In this document: positions 52,579 through 63,831 of the stretch, piece after piece
Layout: each line of letters begins with the position of its first letter
Numbering within the stretch: position 1 is the stretch's first letter
DNA from: Helicobacter pylori
Lineage (GTDB): Bacteria > Campylobacterota > Campylobacteria > Campylobacterales > Helicobacteraceae
Assembly: GCF_001653455.1 (NCBI RefSeq)
Contig: NZ_CP011486.1
Coordinates: 806,001-870,000, forward strand
Direction: 5' to 3'
Length of the DNA: 64,000 bases
Notes under the pieces: model-generated
What the model saw: the letters and a program-made list of their open reading frames with translations, nothing else
The model's database searches: none
Told to the model about the DNA's origin: nothing
Position numbers and translations under genes: made by a program

Positions 52579-53304
52579 ATGGTAGCAAACACGATCATAT
52601 TAGTGGATTGGGAGAATTTTAGGCGCGATATTAAGCAAACAAAATGCGTTAATTACAATATCGCTTTAGATGTTATCGTTACCATTAGGGCTTTTTTGCT
52701 AGATGATGAAAGGATTATTCGTATTTATTTTTACACCACCCCACCCTTTGATTTTAGGCATGCGTTGTGGGATAAAAGGAATGACACGCTCCAAAATGAA
52801 AAAAGTCCTGGGACAGAGATGAAAATCTTCACCAGCAGCGATATTGAAGAGATCTTACAAAGCAGTGAAGCGACTAAATGGGAGAAAATCTATAGCGATG
52901 TAGAAAATTTCCAACACGATCTCGCTTCATTGGATCAAGTGGAATTGAGGTTAGGCAGAACGAAGTTAAACGCAATAAGAGTGGAGTTTGATGGGAGCTA
53001 TAGGGCGTTATTAGAACAAAAGCAGGTGGATATGCTCATGGGACTTGACATTCAAAGGATCGCCTTTAAAAAAATAGCCGATAGGATTTTGATATTTTCA
53101 AAAGATACGGATCTAATCCCAGCGCTAAAATTAGCCAGAGATGAGGGGTTAAGGGTGGATATTGCTGATTTGTCTAACAGGCTGTCTCTTCTTAGCCACG
53201 ATTTGAAATACAATTCGGATAAAGTGAGGAAATTGAGTAGCAGCGAAGTTAAAGACAAGCTTTTTTCCATCAGAGAAAACCTCACTAAAACCAATTGGGC
53301 CTAA
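52579..53304 (+). CDS. NYN-domain (PIN-like) nuclease protein
   Basis: A 241-residue protein of the NYN/LabA (DUF88) family, predicted Mg-dependent RNases of PIN-like fold. The acidic residues expected at the active site are visible in ILVDWENFRRD (Asp at residue 9), KQVDMLMGLDIQ (about 147-158) and FSKDTDLIPALKLARDEG (about 173-190), with LRVDIAD after them. The last 40 residues are basic and may bind nucleic acid. ATG at 52579 follows GGGAGTGAT. Targets unknown. It is a single gene between ruvC and a decayed region. Confidence 0.85.
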   Translation: MVANTIILVDWENFRRDIKQTKCVNYNIALDVIVTIRAFLLDDERIIRIYFYTTPPFDFRHALWDKRNDTLQNEKSPGTEMKIFTSSDIEEILQSSEATKWEKIYSDVENFQHDLASLDQVELRLGRTKLNAIRVEFDGSYRALLEQKQVDMLMGLDIQRIAFKKIADRILIFSKDTDLIPALKLARDEGLRVDIADLSNRLSLLSHDLKYNSDKVRKLSSSEVKDKLFSIRENLTKTNWA

Positions 53305-53491
53305 ACTAAACTATAAAAAGGTTGCTTGATTTTTAGAGGGTTTAAAAATGATTTTTAAAAACTCCGATGAGAATTGTTGATATTTGATTATAGTAGGGCT
53401 AAAGTTTTTCAATGGGTTTTTAGGCTTATTTTTAACGCTTAGCGGGTAGCATTATTTCTTTTCTTATTCTTTTGTGTTAGGATTAGGGTTA

Positions 53492-54119
53492 TCAAGGTTG
53501 GGGATTAGTATCTTTCCCCTTGTAATTTGGTGCTAAAGGCGACTCAATTAGCCCGTTCCTTGATTTATCTACTTCAAACTCCGTAATAACCCGCTCACTC
53601 CTTAATGGCTCTCCTTGTCAATTATCGTTCTCGTTTATTCTCTGATTTGATTGCAGGTGTTTGATTTATTTTCTTTTATTATTCCTTGACTGGTTATTTA
53701 TGTTATAGTTTCAAAACGCATTAGCTTTTTCAAGTATGTCTAGCACTCAGCTCATAACTGATGTTCAATCACTATTCTGAGATTTTGCTAATGTTTTTTA
53801 TAAACTGAATCTTTTTATATTAGGATCAAAACCATTAAAGTTTGAGGCGCTATCGCCATCTCTGCAATCGTTAGAAAGTGGTGCAATGGTTCCTAACTCC
53901 CTTAAAATCTTTTCATCTTTTTCAAAACTTGTAACCGCATAACGATCCCTTACTGCTTTTCTGTTTCTCTCTAATAACTTTTCAAGCGCTTCCTTAGATC
54001 TTAAAACAAATTTAGGTTTTTATTAAATCCATTCTGCATGGCTTTTTTCTAGCGCTCGCTTAACATGGTATTTAACGCTCCGCTTAAAATAATCGCTAAA
54101 GCCAAAAACTTATCTTTTT
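53492..54119 (-). pseudogene. Decayed gene encoding a small exported protein
   Basis: The 815-base gap between the NYN gene and ruvA has no intact gene, but the minus strand keeps coding fragments. Just after the ruvA stop comes KDKFLALAIILSGALNTML, a signal-peptide-like segment, then a stop. A second stretch (53798-54003) reads SKEALEKLLERNRKAVRDRY to SNDCRDGDSASNFNGF and ends SL-stop. A third (53492-53597) reads ERVITEFEVDKSRNGLIESP to YKGKDTNPQP-stop. Several frameshifts and stops separate them. I do not recognise the ancestor. Bases 53305-53491 show nothing. Confidence 0.55.
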
Positions 54120-54671
54120 TTAAGAGCGCAGTTGTTGCAAGGCTTCTTTAATCGCTGCTTCTATGCTAAGACTGGGTTTGAGTTTTTTTAAAATGGGATT
54201 GATTTCTGCGCTTTTAAAGCCCAAACTCTCCAAAGCTAAAAAGACTTCATTATGCACAGGCTTAGTTTCATCTTGAATGAAAAAGCCAATCAAATCCACC
54301 ATGATCTTATCAGCGAGCTTTTTGCCAATGCCTGGGACTTGCTGGAGTCTTTTGACTTCTTTAGTAGCGATAATGTTTTCAAATTCATTCGGTGAAAAGC
54401 TTGAAAGAATGGCTAAAGCGATACGCCCCCCTACCCCATTGATTTTCAAAAGCCTTTCAAAAAGGATTTTTTCGCTCTCTTCTAAAAACCCGTATAAAAG
54501 GTTTGCATCTTCTTTAATCACTTGCAAGATTTTCAAATGCGCTTTTTGGCCCGCTTGAAGCAAAGCAGAAGTTCGCATAGAAACCTGCACCCCATAAACA
54601 ACGCCTTGCACTTCTATATGCACTTCTAAAGCGGAAATTTTTTCCACGACCCCTATTAAACCCACGATCAT
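54120..54671 (-). CDS. ruvA: Holliday junction helicase subunit RuvA
   Basis: A 183-residue junction-binding protein that loads RuvB for branch migration. Domain I begins [20 protein letters not shown], domain II has the paired helix-hairpin-helix motifs [16 protein letters not shown] and [16 protein letters not shown] (about 73-124), and a short domain III ([12 protein letters not shown]) contacts RuvB. Slightly shorter than the E. coli protein (203), as usual here. It lies 29 bases after the FapA-like gene on the same strand. Confidence 0.96.
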   Translation of the reverse strand: MIVGLIGVVEKISALEVHIEVQGVVYGVQVSMRTSALLQAGQKAHLKILQVIKEDANLLYGFLEESEKILFERLLKINGVGGRIALAILSSFSPNEFENIIATKEVKRLQQVPGIGKKLADKIMVDLIGFFIQDETKPVHNEVFLALESLGFKSAEINPILKKLKPSLSIEAAIKEALQQLRS

Positions 54672-54700
54672 TTTTGTCTCTTTCTTATGATTTAGCTTTT

Positions 54701-56536
54701 TTAGCGCTTTTTAGGGATTTTTTTGATTTTATAATCTTCATAGATCACATCCACGCTTTCATTATGGCTTAACATGGCGGTTAAATTGCTCACTTTAGGG
54801 TAATTGCGATGATAAATCACGATATTTTCTTGCTTGAAAGGGTTTTTAGTCGTAATGCTTGCATGCTGGAAGCTGTTTTCTATGCTAATGAGTTTAGCGT
54901 AGCATTCGTTATTGATTTTTTGCAATTCTAGCATTTGGGCTTTTAAGATTTTCAAACGCTTCAAAGCGAACATAAACTCACTATAAGCGTCTTTCACGCT
55001 TTCTTGTTGCATTAAAGAGCGTTTGATTTCTTCGGTGGCGTTTTTAAGCTTTTCCATGATCGTTTGATTGTTTTTAACCAGGTGGTTTAAGGACTGGTGC
55101 TGAGCGATGATTTTTTTAGATTTTAACCCCAATGCATTGAGCTTTTGCTTAGCAATCTTTAATTCTTCTTGATTTTCTCGCCCCCCAAAAGCGTAAAAAA
55201 TAAAGCGGTTGCCATTACCATCCACCTCATCAATCAAGCATTGCTTGGAAAAATACAGCTTGTTATCGCTTTTAAGCTTTTCTAAAGCGATTTCTTTCGC
55301 ATAAACCACGCTCCCTGCACTCGCTTCTACTTTAACGCTATTGGCATACACTTTAGCGCGCTCTAAATACTTGCACTCCAACTCTTTAGCGTAGCACACG
55401 CCTTTATGGTTAGTGATGCGCGCTTTATTGGCATAGACATAGCTTTCAGGATGGATTTGCCCCTCTATATTGATTTCTTTAGCCACTAAGATCACATTCT
55501 TACCCACATTACCCTTAATGTTAATCGCGCTCGCTTCTAAAATAAGGTTAGAATCAATCGCATCATTCAGCTCGTCTTTAGCTTGAATTTCTAACACCAG
55601 ATCGCTCTCCACTCCCCCCAAAAGATTGGGCGTTTCAATGGATTTGATCCCGTTTTTAAAGATAAAATCTTGCTTAGAAACCAAACGCCCTTTCTCCATT
55701 TTAACCCCTTGTAAGGCTTTGGAGTAATACACTAAAGCGTTATTTTCTTCTCTTTCTTCAAAAGCGTTTTTGTCATGCCCTATGGGGGTGGGCGAATTAG
55801 CAACTTTAGGCAATTCAACATAAAAGCCCTTAAGGTTACGGCCTTCTCTGCCTTGTTTAGGGTAACTCACCCAAGCGACTTTTTGATTTTCTTTAGCGAT
55901 ATAATAATTTTCTTTAACAAAGGATTCTTCTTGTTCGCTTAAAGGGATTGAATGCGTTGGAAGGTATTCTTCTTCTAATAAAAAATGGGATTTTTCTTCT
56001 ATATTAGGGATAAAGGTTAAAGAAGCGTATAAAGTAAAGCGCTTGGTTTGGGTTTTGTTTTTATGGTTTCTTAATTCTATTTTTAGGTTTTCATACATTG
56101 TTGGAAGGTGGCGAAACACCACGCCCTCAAAGGCTAAACGCTCTTTAATGTACCCAAACATTTCTTGGTAATGCTCTTCAGTGTCTAGGACAATAAAACA
56201 CTCGTCTAAAATGATCTCAATCTTGCTCAAATTTTCATCCACTTTCACTTCAAAAAAGCGTTTGTAAGCGTTTAATTTGATCTTAATATCGTGGGTTTGA
56301 TAGAGGGTGAGCTCCTTTTTTTCATAATATTCCTCTTCTTCTAATTGTTGCAATTCCCCACTAAAAGCCTCGCTAAACTCATCTTTAGCGCTGTTTTTGA
56401 TAAAAATAGAAGTTTTTAAGATCTCAAACCACAGATCTTCTGTTTGCAATTTATTTTCAGCGGCCGCTTTTTTCAATTCTTTTTGAATGTCTTTGCACCG
56501 CTCAATTTTTATAGGGGCAAAACGCTCCAAGCTCAT
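54701..56536 (-). CDS. FapA/DUF342-family protein
   Basis: A 611-residue cytosolic protein of the DUF342 family. Residues about 300-440 form a right-handed beta-helix with repeated steps such as [36 protein letters not shown] and [18 protein letters not shown], and the part after it (about 465-570) is a coiled coil ([17 protein letters not shown] and following). In Vibrio FapA influences flagellar assembly, and in Bacillus members scaffold polar complexes; the H. pylori role is not established. It starts beside murJ in divergent orientation. Confidence 0.75.
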   Translation of the reverse strand: MSLERFAPIKIERCKDIQKELKKAAAENKLQTEDLWFEILKTSIFIKNSAKDEFSEAFSGELQQLEEEEYYEKKELTLYQTHDIKIKLNAYKRFFEVKVDENLSKIEIILDECFIVLDTEEHYQEMFGYIKERLAFEGVVFRHLPTMYENLKIELRNHKNKTQTKRFTLYASLTFIPNIEEKSHFLLEEEYLPTHSIPLSEQEESFVKENYYIAKENQKVAWVSYPKQGREGRNLKGFYVELPKVANSPTPIGHDKNAFEEREENNALVYYSKALQGVKMEKGRLVSKQDFIFKNGIKSIETPNLLGGVESDLVLEIQAKDELNDAIDSNLILEASAINIKGNVGKNVILVAKEINIEGQIHPESYVYANKARITNHKGVCYAKELECKYLERAKVYANSVKVEASAGSVVYAKEIALEKLKSDNKLYFSKQCLIDEVDGNGNRFIFYAFGGRENQEELKIAKQKLNALGLKSKKIIAQHQSLNHLVKNNQTIMEKLKNATEEIKRSLMQQESVKDAYSEFMFALKRLKILKAQMLELQKINNECYAKLISIENSFQHASITTKNPFKQENIVIYHRNYPKVSNLTAMLSHNESVDVIYEDYKIKKIPKKR

Positions 56537-56629
56537 TTTTTAATCCTTAAATGGTATAATATAAAAAGATGAAAAATAACATAATGCTAACAAAAAAACA
56601 CTGAAAATTAGGTAATAACTGCGATTGGT

Positions 56630-58090
56630 ATGCTAAAAAAAATATTTTTAACGAATAGTTTAGGGATTTTATGCTCTAGGATTTTTGGCTTTTTACGGGA
56701 TTTGATGATGGCTAATATTCTAGGGGCCGGGGTGTTTAGCGATATTTTCTTTGTGGCTTTCAAATTGCCCAATCTGTTCAGGCGTATTTTTGCGGAAGGC
56801 TCGTTTTCGCAAAGCTTTTTACCGAGCTTTATACGAAGCTCTATTAAAGGGAGTTTTGCAAGTTTAGTGGGGCTTATTTTTTGTGGCGTTTTATTCATAT
56901 GGTGCTTATTGGTGGCACTCAATCCCTTATGGCTAACCAAACTCCTAGCTTACGGCTTTGATGAAGAGACGCTCAAATTATGCGTCCCGATTGTAGCGAT
57001 CAATTTTTGGTATCTTTTATTGGTGTTTATCGCCACTTTTTTAGGCGCGCTTTTGCAATACAAACACAGCTTTTTTGCCAGCGCTTATAGCGCAAGCTTA
57101 CTCAATTTGTGCATGATTTTAGCCCTTTTTATTTCTAAAGAAAAACCGCACTTAGAAGCGTTGTATTATTTGAGTTATGGCGTGCTTTTAGGGGGCGTGG
57201 CTCAAATTTTATTGCATTTTTATCCTTTAGTGAGATTAGGTTTATTCAATTTGTTATCAAAAGGGTTGTTAAGCTTTAAGACTAAAAACGCGCTCAAAAA
57301 AGAATACCGCTTCAATCAAGTTAAAAAGGATTTGAAAGGGTTTTTCAAACAATTTTTCCCCAGCGTTTTAGGCAATTCCAGCGCGCAAATCGCTTCTTTT
57401 TTAGACACCACGATCGCTTCTTTTTTAGCGAGCGGGAGCGTGTCTTATTTGTATTACGCTAATAGAGTCTTCCAGCTCCCTTTAGCCTTATTTGCTATCG
57501 CTATCTCCACAGCCCTTTTCCCTAGCATTGCAATCGCGCTTAAAAACAACCATCAGGATTTAATCTTGCAACGCTTGCAAAAGGCGTGGTTTTTTTTGGT
57601 GGGGGTTTTGCTTTTTTGCAGCATTGGGGGGATCATGTTAAGCAAAGAAATCACAGAGCTTTTATTTGAAAGAGGGCAATTTAGCCCTAAAGACACTCTA
57701 ATCACTTCGCAAGTCTTTTCGCTCTATCTTTTAGGCTTGCTCCCTTTTGGGCTAACCAAACTTTTTTCTTTATGGCTCTATGCGAAATTAGAACAAAAAA
57801 AAGCGGCTAAAATCTCTTTAATTTCGCTTTTTTTAGGTTTAGTGGCTTCTTTAAGTTTGATGCCCTTTTTAGGGGTTTTGGGTTTAGCGTTAGCGAATAG
57901 TTTGAGCGGGTTATTTTTATTTGTTTTAACGATTAAAGCGTTTGGCTTTCAAGCATTCTTGGGTATAATTAAGCCTTTAAAATTATGGCTTGTGATTCTT
58001 TTTCTCGCTTGCGCAGAAATCTTATTGCTCTTAGCGTTCAAGTCGTTAATAACACATTTATATTTATTTTATTATTTTCAAGGTTTTTAA
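56630..58090 (+). CDS. murJ: Lipid II flippase MurJ
   Basis: A 486-residue inner-membrane protein with about 14 spans, of the MOP superfamily, which flips lipid II for peptidoglycan synthesis. Conserved segments include SRIFGFLRDLMMANILGAG near 16-34, FVAFKLPNLFRRIFAEGSFS, SSAQIASFLDTTIASFLASG and LFERGQFSPKDT, with the functionally important arginines in the first. Also named mviN. The stop is immediately followed by the cysS start. Confidence 0.94.
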   Translation: MLKKIFLTNSLGILCSRIFGFLRDLMMANILGAGVFSDIFFVAFKLPNLFRRIFAEGSFSQSFLPSFIRSSIKGSFASLVGLIFCGVLFIWCLLVALNPLWLTKLLAYGFDEETLKLCVPIVAINFWYLLLVFIATFLGALLQYKHSFFASAYSASLLNLCMILALFISKEKPHLEALYYLSYGVLLGGVAQILLHFYPLVRLGLFNLLSKGLLSFKTKNALKKEYRFNQVKKDLKGFFKQFFPSVLGNSSAQIASFLDTTIASFLASGSVSYLYYANRVFQLPLALFAIAISTALFPSIAIALKNNHQDLILQRLQKAWFFLVGVLLFCSIGGIMLSKEITELLFERGQFSPKDTLITSQVFSLYLLGLLPFGLTKLFSLWLYAKLEQKKAAKISLISLFLGLVASLSLMPFLGVLGLALANSLSGLFLFVLTIKAFGFQAFLGIIKPLKLWLVILFLACAEILLLLAFKSLITHLYLFYYFQGF

Positions 58091-59488
58091 ATGTTGATTT
58101 ATGATACCAAATTAAAACAAAAAGTCCTTTTTGAGCCTTTAGTTGAAAAAAAGGCGAATATTTATGTGTGCGGGCCTACGGTGTATGATGACGCTCATTT
58201 AGGGCATGCCAGGAGCGCGATCGCTTTTGATTTGTTGAGGCGCACGCTTGAATTGAGCGGCTATGAAGTGGTGTTGGTTAGGAATTTCACCGATATTGAT
58301 GACAAGATCATCAATAAGGCCTTCAAAGAAAATAAAAGCATTCAAGAATTAAGCAGTGTTTACATTGAATCTTACACGAAAGATTTAAACGCTTTGAATG
58401 TGAAAAAACCCAGCCTAGAGCCTAAAGCGAGCGAGTATTTAGACGCTATGGTGCGCATGATTGAAACGCTTTTAGAAAAAAATATCGCTTATCAAGTCTC
58501 TAATGGGGATATTTATTTAGACACGAGCAAGGATAAAGATTACGGCTCTTTGAGCGTGCATAATAGCAGTATTGAATTTGGCCGCATTGGTTTAGTGCAA
58601 GAAAAACGGCTCGAACAGGATTTTGCGCTATGGAAAAGCTATAAGGGGGATAATGATGTGGGCTTTGATAGCCCTTTAGGCAAGGGGCGCCCTGGCTGGC
58701 ATATAGAATGCTCTAGCATGGTTTTTGAAACTTTAGCGCTCGCTGACACCCCCTATCAAATTGACATTCATGCAGGCGGAGTGGATTTATTATTCCCCCA
58801 CCATGAAAATGAAGCGTGCCAAACCCGTTGCGCCTTTGGCGTGGAGATCGCTAAATACTGGATGCACAATGGCTTTGTAAATATCAATAATGAAAAAATG
58901 TCTAAAAGTTTAGGCAACAGCTTTTTTATTAAAGACGCGCTCAAAAACTATGATGGCGAAATTTTGCGCAATTATTTATTAGGGGTGCATTATCGCTCTG
59001 TTTTGAATTTTAACGAAGAAGATTTGTTGGTGAGTAAAAAACGCTTGGATAAAATCTATCGCTTGAAACAGCGCGTTTTGGGATCTCTTGGAAACATTGA
59101 TTTAAACTTTAAAAAAGAAATTTTAGAGTGCATGCAAGATGATTTAAACATTTCTAAAGCGTTGAGCGTTTTAGAAAGCATGCTTTCTTCTATGAATGAA
59201 AAACTGGATCAAAACCCTAAAAACAAGGCTTTGAAAGGCGAAATTTTAGCGAACTTGAAATTCGTAGAAGAATTGCTTGGCATCGGGTTTAAAAACCCTA
59301 CTGAATATTTCCAATTAGGCGTGAATGAAAGCGAAAAACAAGAAATTGAAAAAAAGATAGAAGAAAGGAGATACGCCAAAGAGCAAAAGGATTTCATGAA
59401 AGCCGATAGCATCAGAGAAGAGCTTTTAAAGTGCAAAATCGCTTTGATGGACACCCCACAAGGCACTACATGGGAGAAGCTTTTTTAA
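58091..59488 (+). CDS. cysS: Cysteinyl-tRNA synthetase
   Basis: A 465-residue class I synthetase charging tRNA-Cys. The zinc ligand Cys near residue 27 in YVCGPTVYDDAHLGHARSA is followed by the HLGH form of the HIGH motif. Further zinc ligands lie in HIECSSM and LFPHHENEACQ, and the KMSKS loop is NEKMSKSLGNS (about 271-281). The coding end lies inside the first copy of a tandem repeat that runs toward vacA. Confidence 0.97.
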   Translation: MLIYDTKLKQKVLFEPLVEKKANIYVCGPTVYDDAHLGHARSAIAFDLLRRTLELSGYEVVLVRNFTDIDDKIINKAFKENKSIQELSSVYIESYTKDLNALNVKKPSLEPKASEYLDAMVRMIETLLEKNIAYQVSNGDIYLDTSKDKDYGSLSVHNSSIEFGRIGLVQEKRLEQDFALWKSYKGDNDVGFDSPLGKGRPGWHIECSSMVFETLALADTPYQIDIHAGGVDLLFPHHENEACQTRCAFGVEIAKYWMHNGFVNINNEKMSKSLGNSFFIKDALKNYDGEILRNYLLGVHYRSVLNFNEEDLLVSKKRLDKIYRLKQRVLGSLGNIDLNFKKEILECMQDDLNISKALSVLESMLSSMNEKLDQNPKNKALKGEILANLKFVEELLGIGFKNPTEYFQLGVNESEKQEIEKKIEERRYAKEQKDFMKADSIREELLKCKIALMDTPQGTTWEKLF

Positions 59489-59598
59489 GCTTTTCAAACC
59501 TTACTTATTTACCCACTCTAGCCAAAACTTCCAACAAGAGAAACTTTTTAAGCTTTTTAAATTTTACCTATTTACACACTCTAGCCAAAAATTTCAAC
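59476..59598 (+). repeat. Two-copy tandem repeat upstream of vacA
   Basis: Two imperfect copies of about 59 bases with a 64-base period (59476-59534 and 59540-59598). Each reads, with small differences, a TTTTTAAGCTTTT block, TTAC(C)TATTTAC, and CACTCTAGCCAAAA followed by CAAC. The first copy begins within the last codons of cysS. It probably arose by duplication across the cysS end. Confidence 0.75.
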
Positions 59599-59773
59599 CA
59601 TGTTACTTTTTAATCTTGTTAGATTTTGCGTTCATTTATATTAAATTGATAAAAATTAACCATCGGTTGTAGATTTGTATATTTATAACCTTAATTGTAA
59701 ATGCAACAGAAATCATCTCGTTTAGAGTCGCACCATTTGTGCAAAAATCGTTTTATAATAAGAAAGGAAAAAA

Positions 59774-62700
59774 ATGGAATCGCAACAAACATACCGCAAA
59801 ATCAATCGCCCTATTATTTCTCTCGCTTTAGCGGGGGCATTAATGAGCACCGAACTAGGGGCTAATACGCCAAATGATCCCATACATAGCGAGAATCGTG
59901 CCTTTTTCACCACCGTGATCATTCCAGCCATTATTGGTGGTATCGCTACTGGTACCGCTGTAGGAACGGTTTCAGGGCTTCTTAGCTGGGGACTCAAACA
60001 AGCCGAACAAGCCAACAAAGCCCCAGATACACCCGATAAAATTTGGCACATTCAAGCAGGAAGAGGTTTTAATAATTTCCCTCATAAGCAATACGACTTA
60101 TACAAATCCCTTTTATCCAGTAAGATTGAAGGAGGTTGGGACTGGGGGAATGCTGCTAGGCATTATTGGGTCAAAGGCGGGCAATGGAATAAGCTTGAAG
60201 TGGATATGAAAGACGCTGTAGGGACTTATAACCTTTCAGGGCTTATAAACTATACCGGTGGGGATTTAGACGTGAATATGCAAAAAGCCACTTTGCGCTT
60301 AGGCCAATTCAATGGCAATTCTTTCACAAGCTTCAAGGACAGCGCTGATCGCACTACGAGGGTGAATTTTGACGCTAAAAATATCTTAATTGATAATTTT
60401 TTAGAAATCAACAATCGTGTGGGTTCTGGGGCCGGGAGGAAAGCCAGCTCTACGGTTTTAACCTTGAAAAGTTCAGAAAAAATCACTAGCCGTGAAAACG
60501 CTGAAATCTCTCTTTATGATGGCGCGACGCTTAATTTGGTTTCAAGCTCAAACCAGAGCGTTGATCTATGGGGTAAGGTGTGGATGGGCCGTTTGCAATA
60601 TGTGGGAGCGTATTTGGCCCCTTCATACAGCACGATAGACACTTCAAAAGTAACAGGGGAAGCGAATTTCCGTCATCTCGTTGTGGGGGATCACAACGGC
60701 GCTCAAGCAGGCATTATCGCTAATAAAAAGACTAATATTGGCACGCTGGATTTGTGGCAAAGCGCAGGGTTAAACATTGTTACCCCTCCAGAAGAAGGCT
60801 ATAAGGGTAAAAATAAGGACACTTCTCAAGGCGGTACTAAAAACGATACGCAAAAAACAGAAACTGAACCCACGCAAGTTATTGACGGGCCTTTTGCAGG
60901 TGGTAAAGACACGGTTGTGAATATTTTCCACTTAAACACTAACGCTGATGGCACGATTAAAGCAGGAGGGTATAAAGCTTCTCTTACCACCAATGCGGCT
61001 CATTTGAATATCGGCGAAGGCGGTGTCAATTTATCCAATTCAACGAGTGGGCGCTCTCTTTTAGTGGAAAATCTAACCGGGAATATCACCGTTGAGGGGA
61101 CTTTAAGAGTGAATAACCAAGTGGGTGGTTCTGCTTTGGCAGGCTCAAGCGCGAATTTTGAATTTAAGGCTGGCGAGGATACCAACAACGGCACCGCTAC
61201 TTTTAATAACAATATCCATCTAGGAAAAGCGGTGAATTTAAGAGTGGATGCCCATACCGCTAAGTTTAATGGCAATGTTTATCTAGGAAAATCTACAAAC
61301 TTAAAAGTGAATGCCAACACCGCTCATTTTAAGGATATTGATGCCAGCAAAAGCGATAACGGGCTAAACACTAGCACTTTGGATCTTAGCGGCGTTACCG
61401 ATAAGGTCAATATCAACAAACTCACCACAGCTGCCACTAATGTGAACATTAAAAACTTTGATATTAAGGAATTGGTGGTTACAACCCGTGTTCAGAGTTT
61501 TGGTCAATACAGTATTTTTGGCGAAGATATAGGCGATAAATCGCGCATCAATGTCGTGAGCTTGCAAACGGGATATAGCCCGGCCTATTCTGGGGGTGTT
61601 ACTTTTAAAAGCGGTAAAAAACTCGTCATAGATGAGCTTTACCATGCCCCTTGGAATTATTTTGACGCTAGGAATGTTACCGATGTTGAAATCACTAAGA
61701 GGGTTCTTTTTGGAGCTCCAGGAAACATTCCGGGCAAAACGGGGCTTATGTTTAATAACCTAGCCCTAACCAATAACGCTAGCATGGATTATGGTAAAGA
61801 TTTGGATTTAACCATTCAAGGGAATTTCACTAACAATCGGTCGCTCATGAATCTTTTTGTCCAAGATAGGCGTGTAGCGACTTTGAATGTAGGCAAGACA
61901 GCGGCCATGAAGTTTAATAACAATGTGGATAGTGCGACCGGATTTTACCAACCGCTCATTAAGATTAATGACGCTCAAAATCTCACTAAAAATAAAGAGC
62001 ATGTTTTAGTGAAAGCGCAAAACATCAGCTATGATAATGTTTCCACAAACGCTAATGGCACTAATCCACAAGAACAATTCAAAGAGCGCCTAGCCCTTTA
62101 TAACAACAACAACCGCATGGATATTTGTGTGGTGCGAAAAAACAATCTCAATGACATTAAAGCATGCGGAATGGCCATCGGCAACCAAAGCATGGTGAAC
62201 AACCCTGAAAGTTACAAGTATCTTGAAGGTAAGGCATGGAAAAATACAGGCATTAGTAAAACCGCTAACAACACCACAATCGCTGTTAATTTGGGCAATA
62301 ATTCTACACCTACTAGTTCTGAGAGCAATACCACAAATTTACCCACCAACACCACTAGCAATGCGCGTTTCGCTTACGCTCTCGTAAAGAACGCTCCTTT
62401 CGCTCACAGAGCCACTCCTAATTTAGTCGCTATCAATCAGCATGATTTTGGCACCATTGAAAGCGTGTTTGAATTGGCTGATCGCTCTAAAGATATTGAC
62501 ACGCTTTATGCCCATTCAGGCGCACAAGGCAGAAATCTTTTGCAAACCTTATTGGTTGATAGCCATAATGCGGGTTATGCCAGACAAATGATTGATCACA
62601 CAAGCGCTAATGAAATCACCCAGCAATTGAATGCGGCCACTGACACTTTAAACAACATAGCCAGTTTAGAGCATAAAACAAGCGGCTTACAAACTTTGAG

Positions 62701-63679
62701 CTTGAGCAATGCGATGATTTTAAATTCTCGTTTAGTCAATCTCTCTAGGAAACACACCAACAATATTGACTCGTTTGCCCAACGCTTGCAAGCTTTAAAA
62801 GATCAAAGATTCGCTTCTTTAGAAAGTGCAGCAGAAGTGGTGTATAAGTTCGCTCCTAAATATGAAAAACCCACCAATGTTTGGGCTAATGCGATTGGGG
62901 GAACGAGCTTGAATAGTGGCGGCAACGCTTCATTGTATGGCACAAGCGTAGGCGTAGATGCTTACCTTAATGGGGAAGTGGAAGCCATTGTGGGCGGGTT
63001 TGGAAGCTATGGTTATAGCTCTTTGAGTAATCGCGCGAACTCTCTTAACTCTGGGGCTAATAACACTAATTTTGGCGTGTATAGCCGTCTTTTTGCTAAC
63101 CATCATGAATTTGACTTTGAAGCTCAAGGGGCTGTAGGGAGCGATCAATCAAGCTTGAATTTCAAAAGCGCTCTGTTATCAGATTTGAATCAAAGCTATA
63201 GTTACTTAGCTTATAGCGCCACAACAAAAGCGAGCTATGGTTATGACTTTGCGTTTTTTAGGAACGCTTTAGTGTTAAAACCAAGCGTGGGCGTGAGCTA
63301 CAATCATTTAGGCTCAACCAACTTTAAAAGCAACAGCAACCAAGTGGCTTTAAAAAATGGCGCGAGCAGTCAGCATTTATTCAACGCTAACGCTAACATA
63401 GAAGCCCGCTATTACTATGGGGACACTTCATACTTCTATTTGAATGCTGGAGTTTTGCAAGAGTTTGCGAATTTTGGATCTCACAATGCGGTGTCTTTGA
63501 ACACCTTTAAAGTCAATGCCGCTCGCAACCCTTTAAACACGCATGCCAGAGTGATGATGGGTGGGGAATTGCAATTAGCTAAAGAAGTGTATTTGAATCT
63601 GGGCTTTATTTACGGGCATAACTTGATTTCCAATGCGGGCCATTTCGCTTCCAATTTAGGAATGAGGTATAGCTTCTAA
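59774..63679 (+). CDS. vacA: Vacuolating cytotoxin VacA, s2/i2/m2 type
   Basis: A 1301-residue autotransporter toxin. The signal region ends STELGA (cleavage after about Ala30), leaving a 12-residue hydrophilic extension ([12 protein letters not shown]) before AFFTTVIIP; this is the s2 form, which blocks pore formation. [14 protein letters not shown] carries the GxxxG repeats. [10 protein letters not shown] and [19 protein letters not shown] point to i2, with a near-tandem repeat of the latter ([16 protein letters not shown]) kept. [20 protein letters not shown] and [17 protein letters not shown] are m2. A cysteine pair (MDICVV and IKACGM) ends p55, and the barrel ends GMRYSF. AAGGAAA precedes the ATG. 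Confidence 0.97.
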   Translation: MESQQTYRKINRPIISLALAGALMSTELGANTPNDPIHSENRAFFTTVIIPAIIGGIATGTAVGTVSGLLSWGLKQAEQANKAPDTPDKIWHIQAGRGFNNFPHKQYDLYKSLLSSKIEGGWDWGNAARHYWVKGGQWNKLEVDMKDAVGTYNLSGLINYTGGDLDVNMQKATLRLGQFNGNSFTSFKDSADRTTRVNFDAKNILIDNFLEINNRVGSGAGRKASSTVLTLKSSEKITSRENAEISLYDGATLNLVSSSNQSVDLWGKVWMGRLQYVGAYLAPSYSTIDTSKVTGEANFRHLVVGDHNGAQAGIIANKKTNIGTLDLWQSAGLNIVTPPEEGYKGKNKDTSQGGTKNDTQKTETEPTQVIDGPFAGGKDTVVNIFHLNTNADGTIKAGGYKASLTTNAAHLNIGEGGVNLSNSTSGRSLLVENLTGNITVEGTLRVNNQVGGSALAGSSANFEFKAGEDTNNGTATFNNNIHLGKAVNLRVDAHTAKFNGNVYLGKSTNLKVNANTAHFKDIDASKSDNGLNTSTLDLSGVTDKVNINKLTTAATNVNIKNFDIKELVVTTRVQSFGQYSIFGEDIGDKSRINVVSLQTGYSPAYSGGVTFKSGKKLVIDELYHAPWNYFDARNVTDVEITKRVLFGAPGNIPGKTGLMFNNLALTNNASMDYGKDLDLTIQGNFTNNRSLMNLFVQDRRVATLNVGKTAAMKFNNNVDSATGFYQPLIKINDAQNLTKNKEHVLVKAQNISYDNVSTNANGTNPQEQFKERLALYNNNNRMDICVVRKNNLNDIKACGMAIGNQSMVNNPESYKYLEGKAWKNTGISKTANNTTIAVNLGNNSTPTSSESNTTNLPTNTTSNARFAYALVKNAPFAHRATPNLVAINQHDFGTIESVFELADRSKDIDTLYAHSGAQGRNLLQTLLVDSHNAGYARQMIDHTSANEITQQLNAATDTLNNIASLEHKTSGLQTLSLSNAMILNSRLVNLSRKHTNNIDSFAQRLQALKDQRFASLESAAEVVYKFAPKYEKPTNVWANAIGGTSLNSGGNASLYGTSVGVDAYLNGEVEAIVGGFGSYGYSSLSNRANSLNSGANNTNFGVYSRLFANHHEFDFEAQGAVGSDQSSLNFKSALLSDLNQSYSYLAYSATTKASYGYDFAFFRNALVLKPSVGVSYNHLGSTNFKSNSNQVALKNGASSQHLFNANANIEARYYYGDTSYFYLNAGVLQEFANFGSHNAVSLNTFKVNAARNPLNTHARVMMGGELQLAKEVYLNLGFIYGHNLISNAGHFASNLGMRYSF

Positions 63680-63691
63680 ATGCCGCTTTTA

Positions 63692-63713
63692 AACCCATGC
63701 TTAGCCATGGGTT
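63692..63713 (+). terminator. Hairpin downstream of vacA
   Basis: An 8-bp inverted repeat AACCCATG / CATGGGTT with a 6-base loop begins 13 bases after the vacA stop. It fits a terminator, though no strong T run follows. The next 120 bases contain a TATAAT at about 63754 without a recognised gene. Confidence 0.6.
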
Positions 63714-63831
63714 ATGGGGGATATTATAGGGTGAGATTGGGGGGAAACAATTGGTATAATGGTGGCACAAGCCATGCTAATGCATTTATTGATAAACCAA
63801 CCCCTAAGAGATTAGCCCTTAACAAGCCCCG

